This document shows, piece after piece, positions 1 to 8,408 of a DNA stretch of 12,917 bases. Origin of the DNA: an uncultured bacterium. GTDB taxonomy: Bacteria > Bacteroidota > Bacteroidia > Bacteroidales > Marinifilaceae. The notes beneath the pieces were generated by a model. That model saw nothing but the letters and a program-made list of their open reading frames with translations, ran no database searches and was not told the DNA's origin. The stretch lies in NCBI GenBank assembly GCA_905215395.1, contig CAJMQA010000070.1:1-12917 (forward strand), written 5' to 3'. Numbering within the stretch: the first letter of the stretch is position 1; each line of letters opens with the position of its first letter. The translations under genes were made by a program, and so were the position numbers.

Positions 1-1276
1 ACGCCTTCGACTCAACCTTCCCTGAGAAATTATGTAAAATCTCCCGGACTGAGTTACGGTTGATGCGATGCATGATCCAGCCAAACAGCAATCCGGCAAT
101 CCCCAGAGTAATCAGAACTACTATTCCGATATACAAAAGGATTTCTCCCACAGATAACGACAAAGCATAAGGCATTTCAGGGGATATGACCGCCACAAAC
201 CAGGGATGCAACACGGCAACACATATCCCCGACAATATCAGAGCTATGAACATATAAATCCCGGTTTCCTGGAATATTCCCATAAACATACGCCGGTTTC
301 CGGCTCCCAGGCATCTCTGCATCACAATTCCCGGAGCGCGGGCGTGCAATTGCGCCATGGCGATCATCAGATAATTTCCAGCTGCCAGAATCAGAATCAG
401 CAAACTGATCCCTCCCAAAATGACATTCAATCGTTTTGAACCATGCGGAAAGTTTTCCCGTATATGGTCCGACTCCATGTATATTTCCGCCAAAGGCTGC
501 AATCTGTACTGATGTTCACTGGCTTCTATCCAATGATAGTTTTTCTCAACAATCTGAGGAATCGCTTCTTCTATGGCTCCCCGGTCACAATTCTTATCCA
601 ACAGGAAATAGGTATATAATCCATGCATTCCCCAGGAGTCATAACGAGTTTCGGACATAAAAGTAAAATCACAGATAAAGTCTGCCTGCAAAGAAGAATA
701 GGCAGGTATATCCTTCATTACCGCCACAATCTGATACTCTTTCCCCATATCTTTATCGTCCTGTGCCATTTTTAAGAGCAAAGTCCGTCCCACCGGATTC
801 TCCTTCCCATAAATCTTCAGGGCTGCTTTTTCGGAAATTACCAGCCACTCCCTTCCCCAATCCTGGCTGACATCTCCAACAAGCAGAGGAAAAGTAAATA
901 CACTGAAAAACTGTTTGTCCGTAAAAAATATATTCTTATTCCGGAGTACCTCTCCGGTTTCAGTTTTATGTATATTATAATAATGCCCCGGTGCTATGCG
1001 CACATACTCCTTTATTCCCGGAAATTCAGCCTGGGTGTAAGGAGCTACCGGAGCAGAGGTTATACTCTCCCAATGCTGAGAGTAACTACTTTGCTCAAGG
1101 ACACGATAGATATCCGGCAAATTTTTATGAAAACGGTCGGTTTTCCACTCCTTAGCGATGTGTGAATAAATCAGTAAAGCGGCTGTCAGAGCAATAGTCA
1201 ACCCAACAACATTAATCACGGCATATACTTTATACCGTCCTATCCTCCGGATAATAATTTTAAAATATTCCATCAT
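1..1276 (-). CDS. FtsX/MacB-like ABC transporter permease, N-terminal part (cut by window edge)
   Basis: This is the third permease of a minus-strand array. Its frame stays open from a tandem ATG ATG at 1276-1271 to the left edge, giving about 425 residues, roughly half of the full-length neighbours. An N-terminal membrane segment lies at about residues 17-41, followed by a periplasmic domain at about 42-280 that carries the array's shared motifs: TDRFHKN after the first membrane segment, VFTFPLLVGD, YGKENPVGRT and LQPLAEIY. Three hydrophobic segments follow at about 285-305, 333-352 and 378-402, matching the first FtsX half. The first ATG touches the TAA stop of the preceding permease (TAAATGATG), so translation is probably coupled to it. 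Family knowledge suggests a permease that works with a separate ATPase. The substrate cannot be read from the sequence. The second half and the C-terminus are outside the window. Either of the two adjacent ATGs could be the start. Confidence 0.88.
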   Translation of the reverse strand, partial: MMEYFKIIIRRIGRYKVYAVINVVGLTIALTAALLIYSHIAKEWKTDRFHKNLPDIYRVLEQSSYSQHWESITSAPVAPYTQAEFPGIKEYVRIAPGHYYNIHKTETGEVLRNKNIFFTDKQFFSVFTFPLLVGDVSQDWGREWLVISEKAALKIYGKENPVGRTLLLKMAQDDKDMGKEYQIVAVMKDIPAYSSLQADFICDFTFMSETRYDSWGMHGLYTYFLLDKNCDRGAIEEAIPQIVEKNYHWIEASEHQYRLQPLAEIYMESDHIRENFPHGSKRLNVILGGISLLILILAAGNYLMIAMAQLHARAPGIVMQRCLGAGNRRMFMGIFQETGIYMFIALILSGICVAVLHPWFVAVISPEMPYALSLSVGEILLYIGIVVLITLGIAGLLFGWIMHRINRNSVREILHNFSGKVESKA

Positions 1277-3667
1277 TTAATCGTTTTTCAGAGCCTCAGC
1301 AGGATTGGTGTTGGCAGCTTTCCGGCTTTGCCACAATAAAGTGGCAAATGCAACCAAACCTGTAAACAATAACGCAACTACAAACAACCAGCCAGCCAGG
1401 GAGGCCGATTCTGTGTAACCTTCCCGGTATCTTTGGATAATTAGCCAGGCAACGGGGACTGCAATGACAAATGCAAGGGATATCAACAGCAGGAAACTCC
1501 GGATCAACAGATATAAAATCTCACCGGTAGTAGCTCCATTCACCTTACGGATCCCTATTTCCCGGTAACGCTGACGGGCATCGAAAAAGGAAAAACCGAA
1601 CAATCCTATGGTAGAAATCAATACAGCCAGTAAGGTAAACAGGGTGGCGGTCATGACTATCTTCTTGTCTTTGGAATACAGCTCCTCCACCTCTTCTTTA
1701 AAAAAATGGCACTGCAATTCCCCCGGCGTATCCATTTTAGCATACAGACTTTTTAAAAAGCTGATCGTTTCCTTTTCTCTTCCTTCTGTGATGTGCATCT
1801 GTACCGGCATATCACCCTTATCGCCGAAATACACCATGACTAACGGAAGAATAGGCGAAGAGATATGATTAAAGCGAAAATCTTTCACCACTCCGATAAT
1901 ACGCCAGCCCGACCCCCAATAACTACATGCCAATGTTTCCTCCTCTATGGATTTAATTCCCAATTGCTTCATAGCCGTCTCATTAAGCACTACTTTATTT
2001 TCACGTGGTTTATCCTTCTCCGAATCGAAAAAGCGTCCCTCTTTTAACTCCAGTCCGTACAATTCCGGATAAGCTGCGTCCACAGTCGACAAAGAACAGG
2101 AAATATACTCACTGGTAGAATTATCCAGTTTCCAGGGCATCAGACTGGCATCAAAGAACGAATTCCCGAAAGATACGTGCTGAACGTATGGCCATTGACG
2201 GATTTCATTTATGACCAGATCCATTTTACGGCTGTGAAGATCGAGAATATTATGCATTTTTTTAGCAGTTGCCGCTCTTTCGGCTTCATCCTCCGACCAG
2301 CCGAAATTTACTTTGGGCTCCCTGAACAACATGGCATGTATAATATTCTCCTGTTTTATACCCAAATCCTGATGGAGCATAAAATACAGTTGCCGGATAA
2401 AATAAATGGAAACTATCAGCATGATCATCGTCATGACATACTGTACCCCAAGCAAAATCCGACGTATACTCAATGCCCTACGACCCGAACCATTGCTTTT
2501 CATCACCATGCCCGGGTGAATCCGGGAATATTTCCACCAGGGCCAAAGCGAAGTGAGAGCCGGTAATACCAGTATAATTCCCAGACACAACAACAAATCA
2601 AAGCCCCAATTTATCCTCAAAGGAATATTCAATTCATTCTCAATCCAGCCGGAACAAACTCCGGTCAATAGTCCCGCAATTCCAATTGCTGCAACAACTA
2701 TGATCAGGTTTTCCAACCAGAAACCGATCCACAAATTCAGATTGTCCAGTCCATGTACCCGTTTTACCCCCAGCTCCTTATCCCTTTTCAACAGAGCCAC
2801 CTGGTAGATATTGACGTAATTGACAATACTGATCAATAGTATGATGATACCGGCAATAAGCAGAATCCCCAGTGATTGTTTATTTCCCTGATGCATGGTA
2901 GAGACCAGACTTACGTCCGTCGACCTGTCGAAATACAATTTATCGAAAGCCACTGCACCATATACAAAATACTGGAAAGTTTTCATAAACTTATCCTCTG
3001 TCAGACGATCCAGCACCGATTGTATATTCATATTTTTCTTCAAAACCAAACATTCAGTCATCGATCTCGAAAAGTCAGACCGATCCAGAATTAACACATC
3101 AAAAGAAAAAGAGCTGTTGACCGGCAAATCCCTGAGAATTCCGGTCACCCGATACACTTCATTCCAAAACGGGATCTCTTTTCCGAGAGGGTCCTGATGA
3201 CCGAAAACCTTCTGCGCAAAATGCTCTGTAATGACCATATCAGTCTCTCCCCGCAAAACCGTTGCGGTATCACCTGCCAGAAGAGGGAAAGAAAATACAC
3301 GGAATATATCAGGAGTGGAAAACAATACATCCGCATTGACCACCTCTCCACCGACTATCAGATTTTCATTTTCCAGCATCCCTATGGCTGTCCTTGCTTC
3401 TACTTCCGGAAAATCACTGATTTTCTCCTTGAAATTGATGACAGAACTCAGACGCGAGACATCCACATCCGACGAACGGCTGGTAATGAAATACATCTGG
3501 TGAAAATTTTCATGAAAATGATCGGTTGTGTATTCCTGCCATATATATTTAGCAATGACAATCATACAGGCCAAACCTATTCCCAGTCCCAGTATACTGA
3601 TTACAGAGCACAACCGGCTTACTTTCAACGCCCGGAAAGCATATGTCAATACGTTACGATATTCCAT
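1277..3667 (-). CDS. FtsX/MacB-like ABC transporter permease, 796 aa, full length
   Basis: This is the middle gene of the permease array. Eight membrane segments can be placed at about residues 20-44, 266-288, 318-340, 356-378, 403-425, 671-693, 719-744 and 759-780. Two MacB-type periplasmic core domains lie at about 45-260 and 428-665. This gives two repeats of the unit 'one TM, periplasmic domain, three TMs'. Family motifs are present: TDHFHEN (48-54), VFSFPLLAGD (124-133), REIGIRKVNGAT (702-713) and a C-terminal NPAEALKND. There is no Walker A or ABC signature, so ATP hydrolysis must come from another polypeptide. Compared with the upstream paralog, it has about 25 extra charged residues around 450-480, just after the fifth TM. 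The start lies 12 nt after the upstream stop, and the stop abuts the next start. The family includes exporters of peptides and lipids and lipoprotein-extraction systems; the substrate here is unknown. Confidence 0.92.
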   Translation of the reverse strand: MEYRNVLTYAFRALKVSRLCSVISILGLGIGLACMIVIAKYIWQEYTTDHFHENFHQMYFITSRSSDVDVSRLSSVINFKEKISDFPEVEARTAIGMLENENLIVGGEVVNADVLFSTPDIFRVFSFPLLAGDTATVLRGETDMVITEHFAQKVFGHQDPLGKEIPFWNEVYRVTGILRDLPVNSSFSFDVLILDRSDFSRSMTECLVLKKNMNIQSVLDRLTEDKFMKTFQYFVYGAVAFDKLYFDRSTDVSLVSTMHQGNKQSLGILLIAGIIILLISIVNYVNIYQVALLKRDKELGVKRVHGLDNLNLWIGFWLENLIIVVAAIGIAGLLTGVCSGWIENELNIPLRINWGFDLLLCLGIILVLPALTSLWPWWKYSRIHPGMVMKSNGSGRRALSIRRILLGVQYVMTMIMLIVSIYFIRQLYFMLHQDLGIKQENIIHAMLFREPKVNFGWSEDEAERAATAKKMHNILDLHSRKMDLVINEIRQWPYVQHVSFGNSFFDASLMPWKLDNSTSEYISCSLSTVDAAYPELYGLELKEGRFFDSEKDKPRENKVVLNETAMKQLGIKSIEEETLACSYWGSGWRIIGVVKDFRFNHISSPILPLVMVYFGDKGDMPVQMHITEGREKETISFLKSLYAKMDTPGELQCHFFKEEVEELYSKDKKIVMTATLFTLLAVLISTIGLFGFSFFDARQRYREIGIRKVNGATTGEILYLLIRSFLLLISLAFVIAVPVAWLIIQRYREGYTESASLAGWLFVVALLFTGLVAFATLLWQSRKAANTNPAEALKND

Positions 3668-3679
3668 GACAATTTAAAA

Positions 3680-5983
3680 TTATTCATTTCTCAAAGCATT
3701 TACCGGATTCGTAGTTGCCGCCTTATAGCTCTGCCAACCTATCATCAGTAAAGCCATCAAAGCAGTCAATAACCCGACCCCAATATAAATCAAAGGTGTT
3801 TGTGAGGTCCGGAAAGGAAAAGAAGTCAACCAATAATCCATAATATACCAAGCCAACGGGCAAGCAATGACAAATGCCACCACAATCCATTTCATAAAGC
3901 TCACAATCAGCATTTGTAAGATATTTTCAATCCGGGCCCCACTCACCCGTCTCAATCCGATTTCCTTCACCCGTTGCCGGATAAAATAGGTTGCCATAGC
4001 CAGAATTCCCATCATTGCCAAAGTAAAAGCAATAACAGAAAAATAACCGATCAAACGGGCTGTTTTCTCATATTGTTCATACTGTTCCTGAAGCATACGA
4101 TCCCCAAAGTCAGATTCAAAAGGAATATGATGAACAAATTCACTGTACTTTTCCTTCAGATTCCGGAATGTCTTCACCGGATCGGGAGAATCCATCTTAA
4201 CCAGAATACTCCTGGAATAGTCCTGTTTTCCCATCGGCTCTATCATGACAGGTCCAACCCTATGGGTCAGATCCTGAAAATGAAAATCTTCAGTAATTCC
4301 CCGGATCATCCTGTTTCTGTTCTCCGGTAATACTAAAAATCCCAGTGAATCCATTCCGACCTCTTTCAGGGTTGCCCGGTTCACCCAGATACCGTATTCA
4401 TTTCCTGTCGGTTCCACGGAGATATCCAATAAATTGAAAAAGGCTGTATCCACTTCAAATACCTGAAAACTCACCGTTTTATCTTCGTATATATAAATAT
4501 TATTATTTCCTTCATCGAAAGGAGATCCGTTGGCATAACTGACTTGTACGATTCCGGGAATCTTCAAAAATTCATCCCGCAATGCCTCTTTATCCGAACT
4601 TTCAATCACAGATTCCAACCATACCACATTTTCAGCCTTAAATCCCAGGTCATAATGCCGTAAATAATTGGTCTGACGGACAATTGTCAATGTGCATATT
4701 ATCAATACAATAGCCACCACATACTGAAAACAGATCAAGGCTTTACCGTATACGCCTTTCACCTGTTTCCGGAACATCCCCTTCATCACTTCTACGGGTT
4801 TGTAACGGGCCATAATATAAGCCGGGACTGCCCCGCCACACACACCCAAAGCCAATACAAGCAATACTCCCCAGAGCAAATTCTGTCCGGAAAATTGAGT
4901 TCCCAGGGATATCTGAGCCTTTAACACCTGATTGAAAAAAGGGAGTAAAAACCAATCCAATAAAAATGCCAGTCCGAATGCTACAAAACACAACACCACT
5001 GTTTCCAGTATAAATTGCAAAAGCAGTTCCCTGTCTGTCACCCCCATCAGCTTTTTCATGGCAACTTCCCTGGCCCTCGTCGCCGCCTGGGCAATGGATA
5101 AATTGTTATAATTAATCAGTGCCAGCAGCAAGACAATAAAAGCAACAGCCGACAACAACATCAAAAAATCCGGACTATTACCATGAGTTCCCCGCCCTGT
5201 CTTTTTCCCCCAATAAATTTCAGGCAAAGGTTCAAATTGAAAAATTTTATTTTTCCCGCATTCATATGTCCAATACCTCTCTTTCAATTTCTCCAGAATC
5301 TGCGGAGCTTTCCCCGGTAAATCCGTTCCCGGATAAGCCATCGCGTACAATCCGAACGAACTATTGTTATTGCTTTGCAATAATTCCGGATATCGCCAAA
5401 TATCACTTAAAACGTCAAACCGGAGAAAAGCATCACATTTATCCAAATGTGTATTTTCCGGTAAATCTTCAATAATCCCTGTCACCCTGAAAGATAATTC
5501 CCCGCCGTATTTCACCTCTTCTCCCAGAGCATTCTCATTCCCGAACAATTTCCAGGCATATGAACGGGTCAGGACTATACTGTTCTTTTCCCTGAAAACA
5601 GCAGTTTGCTCTCCCTCCAGCAACGGAAATGAAAACATCCGGAAAAAAGCAGAATCGACCAGCAGGGCATCCAACTTTACTTTTTCCCTTTTCGGAGTTT
5701 CCAGATAACCTGCATGATGCCCCAAGCGGGTATAACACTCTATCTCGGGATAATCTTTTTTTAAAGATTCTCCCAATACAGTTCCCCAGAAAGATCCCTC
5801 ATCACTGACAAGCCTGAATATCCGGTCTTTATTGACATGAAAGCGATCGACCGATAACTCCTGCCGTATATATGCTCCCAGAATAATGACAAAAGTCAGA
5901 GCTATGGAGAAACCCAAAACAGTAATTAAAGTATAAAATTTATTCCTGATCAGATTACGTGCGAAAAGTTTGACATCGAACAT
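3680..5983 (-). CDS. FtsX/MacB-like ABC transporter permease, 767 aa, first gene of the array
   Basis: This inner-membrane permease has two FtsX/MacB halves. Membrane segments lie at about residues 15-38, 275-298, 324-348, 368-390, 415-437, 643-667, 690-715 and 731-753, with periplasmic core domains at about 39-270 and 440-640. Its motifs match the neighbouring paralogs: VDRFHVN (45-51), MFSFPLLEGE (116-125), FGNENALGEE (147-156), KEIGLRRVSGAR (673-684) and a C-terminal NPVNALRNE. No nucleotide-binding domain is fused. It is the promoter-proximal gene of the array: 148 bp of non-coding sequence precede it, and the next permease starts 12 bp after its stop. The ATG at 5983 is preceded by an A-rich stretch without a clear Shine-Dalgarno sequence, which is common in Bacteroidota. 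Family membership is firm. The transported substrate and the partner ATPase are not determinable here. Confidence 0.92.
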   Translation of the reverse strand: MFDVKLFARNLIRNKFYTLITVLGFSIALTFVIILGAYIRQELSVDRFHVNKDRIFRLVSDEGSFWGTVLGESLKKDYPEIECYTRLGHHAGYLETPKREKVKLDALLVDSAFFRMFSFPLLEGEQTAVFREKNSIVLTRSYAWKLFGNENALGEEVKYGGELSFRVTGIIEDLPENTHLDKCDAFLRFDVLSDIWRYPELLQSNNNSSFGLYAMAYPGTDLPGKAPQILEKLKERYWTYECGKNKIFQFEPLPEIYWGKKTGRGTHGNSPDFLMLLSAVAFIVLLLALINYNNLSIAQAATRAREVAMKKLMGVTDRELLLQFILETVVLCFVAFGLAFLLDWFLLPFFNQVLKAQISLGTQFSGQNLLWGVLLVLALGVCGGAVPAYIMARYKPVEVMKGMFRKQVKGVYGKALICFQYVVAIVLIICTLTIVRQTNYLRHYDLGFKAENVVWLESVIESSDKEALRDEFLKIPGIVQVSYANGSPFDEGNNNIYIYEDKTVSFQVFEVDTAFFNLLDISVEPTGNEYGIWVNRATLKEVGMDSLGFLVLPENRNRMIRGITEDFHFQDLTHRVGPVMIEPMGKQDYSRSILVKMDSPDPVKTFRNLKEKYSEFVHHIPFESDFGDRMLQEQYEQYEKTARLIGYFSVIAFTLAMMGILAMATYFIRQRVKEIGLRRVSGARIENILQMLIVSFMKWIVVAFVIACPLAWYIMDYWLTSFPFRTSQTPLIYIGVGLLTALMALLMIGWQSYKAATTNPVNALRNE

Positions 5984-6131
5984 GACATTTCAATTTTTTT
6001 CAACCTGTTGTTAAAATTTACAATTGACATGCCAAAAATGTAATCCACTATTTCACAAGAAAATAACAGAAGTCCTAAAAAGAAAATTGTCCAAAAATCA
6101 TACATCTACTGTACAATTTTCAGACAATTTC
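5984..6131. other. Intergenic region between hydrolase 3' end and permease operon
   Basis: This 148-bp A/T-rich gap follows the alpha/beta hydrolase and precedes the permease array, all on the minus strand. It is the only sizeable gap upstream of the permeases, so a promoter for them would be expected here. The best minus-strand match to the Bacteroidota -7 box TAnnTTTG is TACATTTT (plus positions 6035-6042, 7 of 8), but I see no convincing TTTG-like -33 element at the right spacing. The hydrolase-proximal part holds the inverted repeat listed separately. I see no small gene here. Confidence 0.4.
6082..6121 (-). terminator. Possible weak terminator or operator: 9-bp inverted repeat with T run
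   Basis: On the minus strand, GAAAATTGT (6121-6113) and ACAATTTTC (6090-6082) form a perfect 9-bp inverted repeat separated by 22 nt, followed at once by TTTTT. It begins about 10 bp after the hydrolase stop, where a terminator would sit. The stem is A/T-rich and the loop is long, so termination would be weak. A partial direct copy of the arm (GAAATTGT, 6131-6124) lies next to it, which would also fit a protein-binding site. Confidence 0.35.
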
Positions 6132-7127
6132 CTATTTCATTCCCAATACTTCGCGGGCGAAAAGAAAAGTCTGCTTTCTGACTTCAGGGATAGCCTTGGA
6201 AGTTCTTCCATACGCAATCACATGTACTCCTGCTTCCGGAAAAGCCACAGCTCTTTTATCCTGAGCGGGAGTCCCCAATTCATCAAACATTTTCAAAGCC
6301 GCTTTTACTTTTATTGTAGGATCCTGATGATCAGCATCCTTGTAGTAATATCCTAAAAACACCGGCTGACGGACTTTTTCAAACTCCTCCCGGTCCATAC
6401 GCATATCCAATAGTTGCTGTAAATACACCTGAGCTTCTACCCGGTAGCGGGGATACCAATATTTACTATCTTCACTTCCGGGAGCATCATCAGACAAACA
6501 ATACTTTCCACGGTGCATAGCCCGGGTGATCTGTAATCCCCAGGGACCGGTCAGCAGAGGGGCAAAAGGATTATTAATTTCGATATTCGGTGAATACAAT
6601 ATCAAGCCATCCACCAGTTTCGGGAAATCAGCTGCCAGCATCAATGCCAGCGTACATCCGGTGGAAGTTCCCATAATTACCACTTTCTGTCCCAGTTTAT
6701 GAGCTACAACCAACGCTTCTTTGGCCGAATTATACAGATGAGCCGGAGTCATATCCAGCAAGGGTTCTTCCACGTTCAAACCATGAGCGGCCAAACGTGG
6801 CAAATAAGCATTCACTTTAAATTCCCTGACGAAATCATCGGTCAATGGATACCCTTCCCGGTGGCTGGCTGTAAAACCATGTAAGTACAACAACACATAT
6901 TCCGTAGGTTGTCCCACAGAATCACCCCACAAAATCATACTTTCATTCCCTGCTCTGACGGCCAGATGTGATTCCTGTTTCCCGATATACTCACTGATAC
7001 TATCTATACCAACCGATATATGCGGTAACTCTGTATTCAGGGAGGTACGGGGTAATTTCGGCCCAGCCCAGTATACAACCACGAAAACAACGATGACAAC
7101 CAAGGGTATCATATATTTCTTTTTCAT
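6132..7127 (-). CDS. Membrane-anchored alpha/beta-hydrolase (serine esterase/lipase-like), 331 aa
   Basis: The protein has a short basic N-terminus (MKKKY) and one hydrophobic segment at about residues 6-21, which fits an uncleaved signal anchor or signal peptide. The catalytic domain would then lie outside the cytoplasmic membrane. An alpha/beta-hydrolase fold follows. HGFTAS (83-88) is the oxyanion-hole strand-loop. GTSTG (153-157) is the nucleophile elbow, with Ser155 as the likely nucleophile. An acidic cluster at 264-269 (DADHQD) should supply the Asp, and His302 in GVHVIAYG should complete the triad. A lid-like insertion probably lies at about 185-240. It is the last gene of a minus-strand operon, 40 bp after cinA. 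The substrate is unknown: carboxylesterase, lysophospholipase and acylglycerol lipase are all compatible with the motifs. Fold confidence is high and substrate confidence is low. Confidence 0.85.
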   Translation of the reverse strand: MKKKYMIPLVVIVVFVVVYWAGPKLPRTSLNTELPHISVGIDSISEYIGKQESHLAVRAGNESMILWGDSVGQPTEYVLLYLHGFTASHREGYPLTDDFVREFKVNAYLPRLAAHGLNVEEPLLDMTPAHLYNSAKEALVVAHKLGQKVVIMGTSTGCTLALMLAADFPKLVDGLILYSPNIEINNPFAPLLTGPWGLQITRAMHRGKYCLSDDAPGSEDSKYWYPRYRVEAQVYLQQLLDMRMDREEFEKVRQPVFLGYYYKDADHQDPTIKVKAALKMFDELGTPAQDKRAVAFPEAGVHVIAYGRTSKAIPEVRKQTFLFAREVLGMK

Positions 7128-7167
7128 AATTAACCAATTACAGAGTTATCTTTAAAAATTCGTTATC

Positions 7168-8397
7168 TCACCCTTTTTCAACTTCTTCCATCAGCATCTC
7201 CAAAGCCTTGGATGCCGCCTTGGCGATATTGCGTTCACGCGTAAAAGAAAAAGTAAATTTCTTTGCATAGCTGCCTTGCGGACCTGCCAGGCCGATCCAT
7301 ACAGTTCCAACCGGCTTCTCGGGACTTCCTCCGGCAGGACCGGCAACACCGGATGTCGACACGGCATAGTCCGTTCCCATCAGCTTTCTTGCACCTTCCG
7401 CCATCTGAAGAACCACAGTTTCACTAACAGCCCCCTCCCGTTCCAGATCTCCGGTCTGAACTCCCAGCACTCTTTCTTTTATCTCATTTGCATAAGAAAC
7501 GACACTTCCTTTAAAATAATCAGAACTACCTGCCACTGAAGTGATCAAATGAGCAATATAACCTCCTGTACAACTCTCTGCTGTTGCAACAGTAACACCC
7601 TTTTTACGCAATAACTCCCCCAATTGTTTCTCCAGAGCATCTTCACCTTCCGTATATTTCAGGCCTTCCAACTCTTTTTTCAGGCTTTCATAACACTCTT
7701 CCAGATGTTTAACTCCTTCTCCCCGGGCTGTAATTCTCAGGCGGATCAATCCCGGCGAAGGCAAATAGGCCAGCTTTAAGCCATCCCGCAAAGCATCCTC
7801 CCACTTTTCCAGACGTTGCGCCAGCATTGACTCCGGAATATCATATACTTTAAGCATCCGGTATTCCAATTGCAAATGGGGATATTTTTTCTTCAATTCA
7901 GGAACAATTGCCGTGTCCATCAAATGTTCCATTTCAAAAGGCACTCCCGGCAAAGAAATCAGGGATTTCCATCCTTTTTCAAACCACATGGCAGAAGCAG
8001 TTCCCTTATAATTACGTATAATGCGGCAGTTATCCGGCAATACAGCCTGTGAACGGTTGTTTTCGTTCATTGCCACACCTCTGCCTTCGAGTAACTCTTC
8101 CAACCATCCCATCGCTTCCCGGTTCAAAACAAGACGGGAACCGAAAAATTCAGCCAAAACCTTCTTGGTTACATCATCTTTTGTCGGCCCCAGCCCTCCC
8201 GTAACCAGGATCAGATCCGCCTCCTCCATTGCATATTGTACCGTCTCATATATTTCATCCCGTTTGTCAGGAATAGATAAAATCTCAGTTATTTCAACCC
8301 CAATATTGGTCAGACTCCGGGCTATATACTGAGAATTTGTATCCAGAATCTGTCCCATCAGAATTTCATCTCCGATTGTAATAATGATTGCATTCAT
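7168..8397 (-). CDS. cinA: CinA, competence/damage-inducible protein A / nicotinamide-nucleotide amidase (409 aa)
   Basis: This is a two-domain CinA of the usual length. The N-terminal MoCF-like (MoaB/MogA fold) domain spans about residues 4-170, with GDEILMGQILDTN (9-21), VTGGLGPTKDD (65-75) and LPGVPFEM (149-156). The C-terminal PncC-type domain spans about 255-405, with ATAESCTGG (271-279), VSYANEIK (300-307) and STSGVAGPAGG (347-357). In characterised relatives the C-terminal domain deamidates nicotinamide mononucleotide to nicotinate mononucleotide for NAD salvage, and the N-terminal domain acts on ADP-ribose-type nucleotides. The start was placed at 8397 because family homology begins there (MNAIIITIGDE). 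A longer in-frame ATG at 8484 would add 29 unrelated residues and overlap the upstream peptidase gene. The gap to that gene is 11 bp, so the two are co-transcribed. The name is historical, and no competence role can be inferred here. Confidence 0.95.
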   Translation of the reverse strand: MNAIIITIGDEILMGQILDTNSQYIARSLTNIGVEITEILSIPDKRDEIYETVQYAMEEADLILVTGGLGPTKDDVTKKVLAEFFGSRLVLNREAMGWLEELLEGRGVAMNENNRSQAVLPDNCRIIRNYKGTASAMWFEKGWKSLISLPGVPFEMEHLMDTAIVPELKKKYPHLQLEYRMLKVYDIPESMLAQRLEKWEDALRDGLKLAYLPSPGLIRLRITARGEGVKHLEECYESLKKELEGLKYTEGEDALEKQLGELLRKKGVTVATAESCTGGYIAHLITSVAGSSDYFKGSVVSYANEIKERVLGVQTGDLEREGAVSETVVLQMAEGARKLMGTDYAVSTSGVAGPAGGSPEKPVGTVWIGLAGPQGSYAKKFTFSFTRERNIAKAASKALEMLMEEVEKG

Positions 8398-8408
8398 CCA
8401 AAATCTTT

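Noticed and set aside
3197..3751. A 184-residue plus-strand open frame inside the permease array
   Set aside because: It lies antisense to well-supported permease genes, shows no recognisable motif, and its length fits a frame left open by the coding strand's composition.
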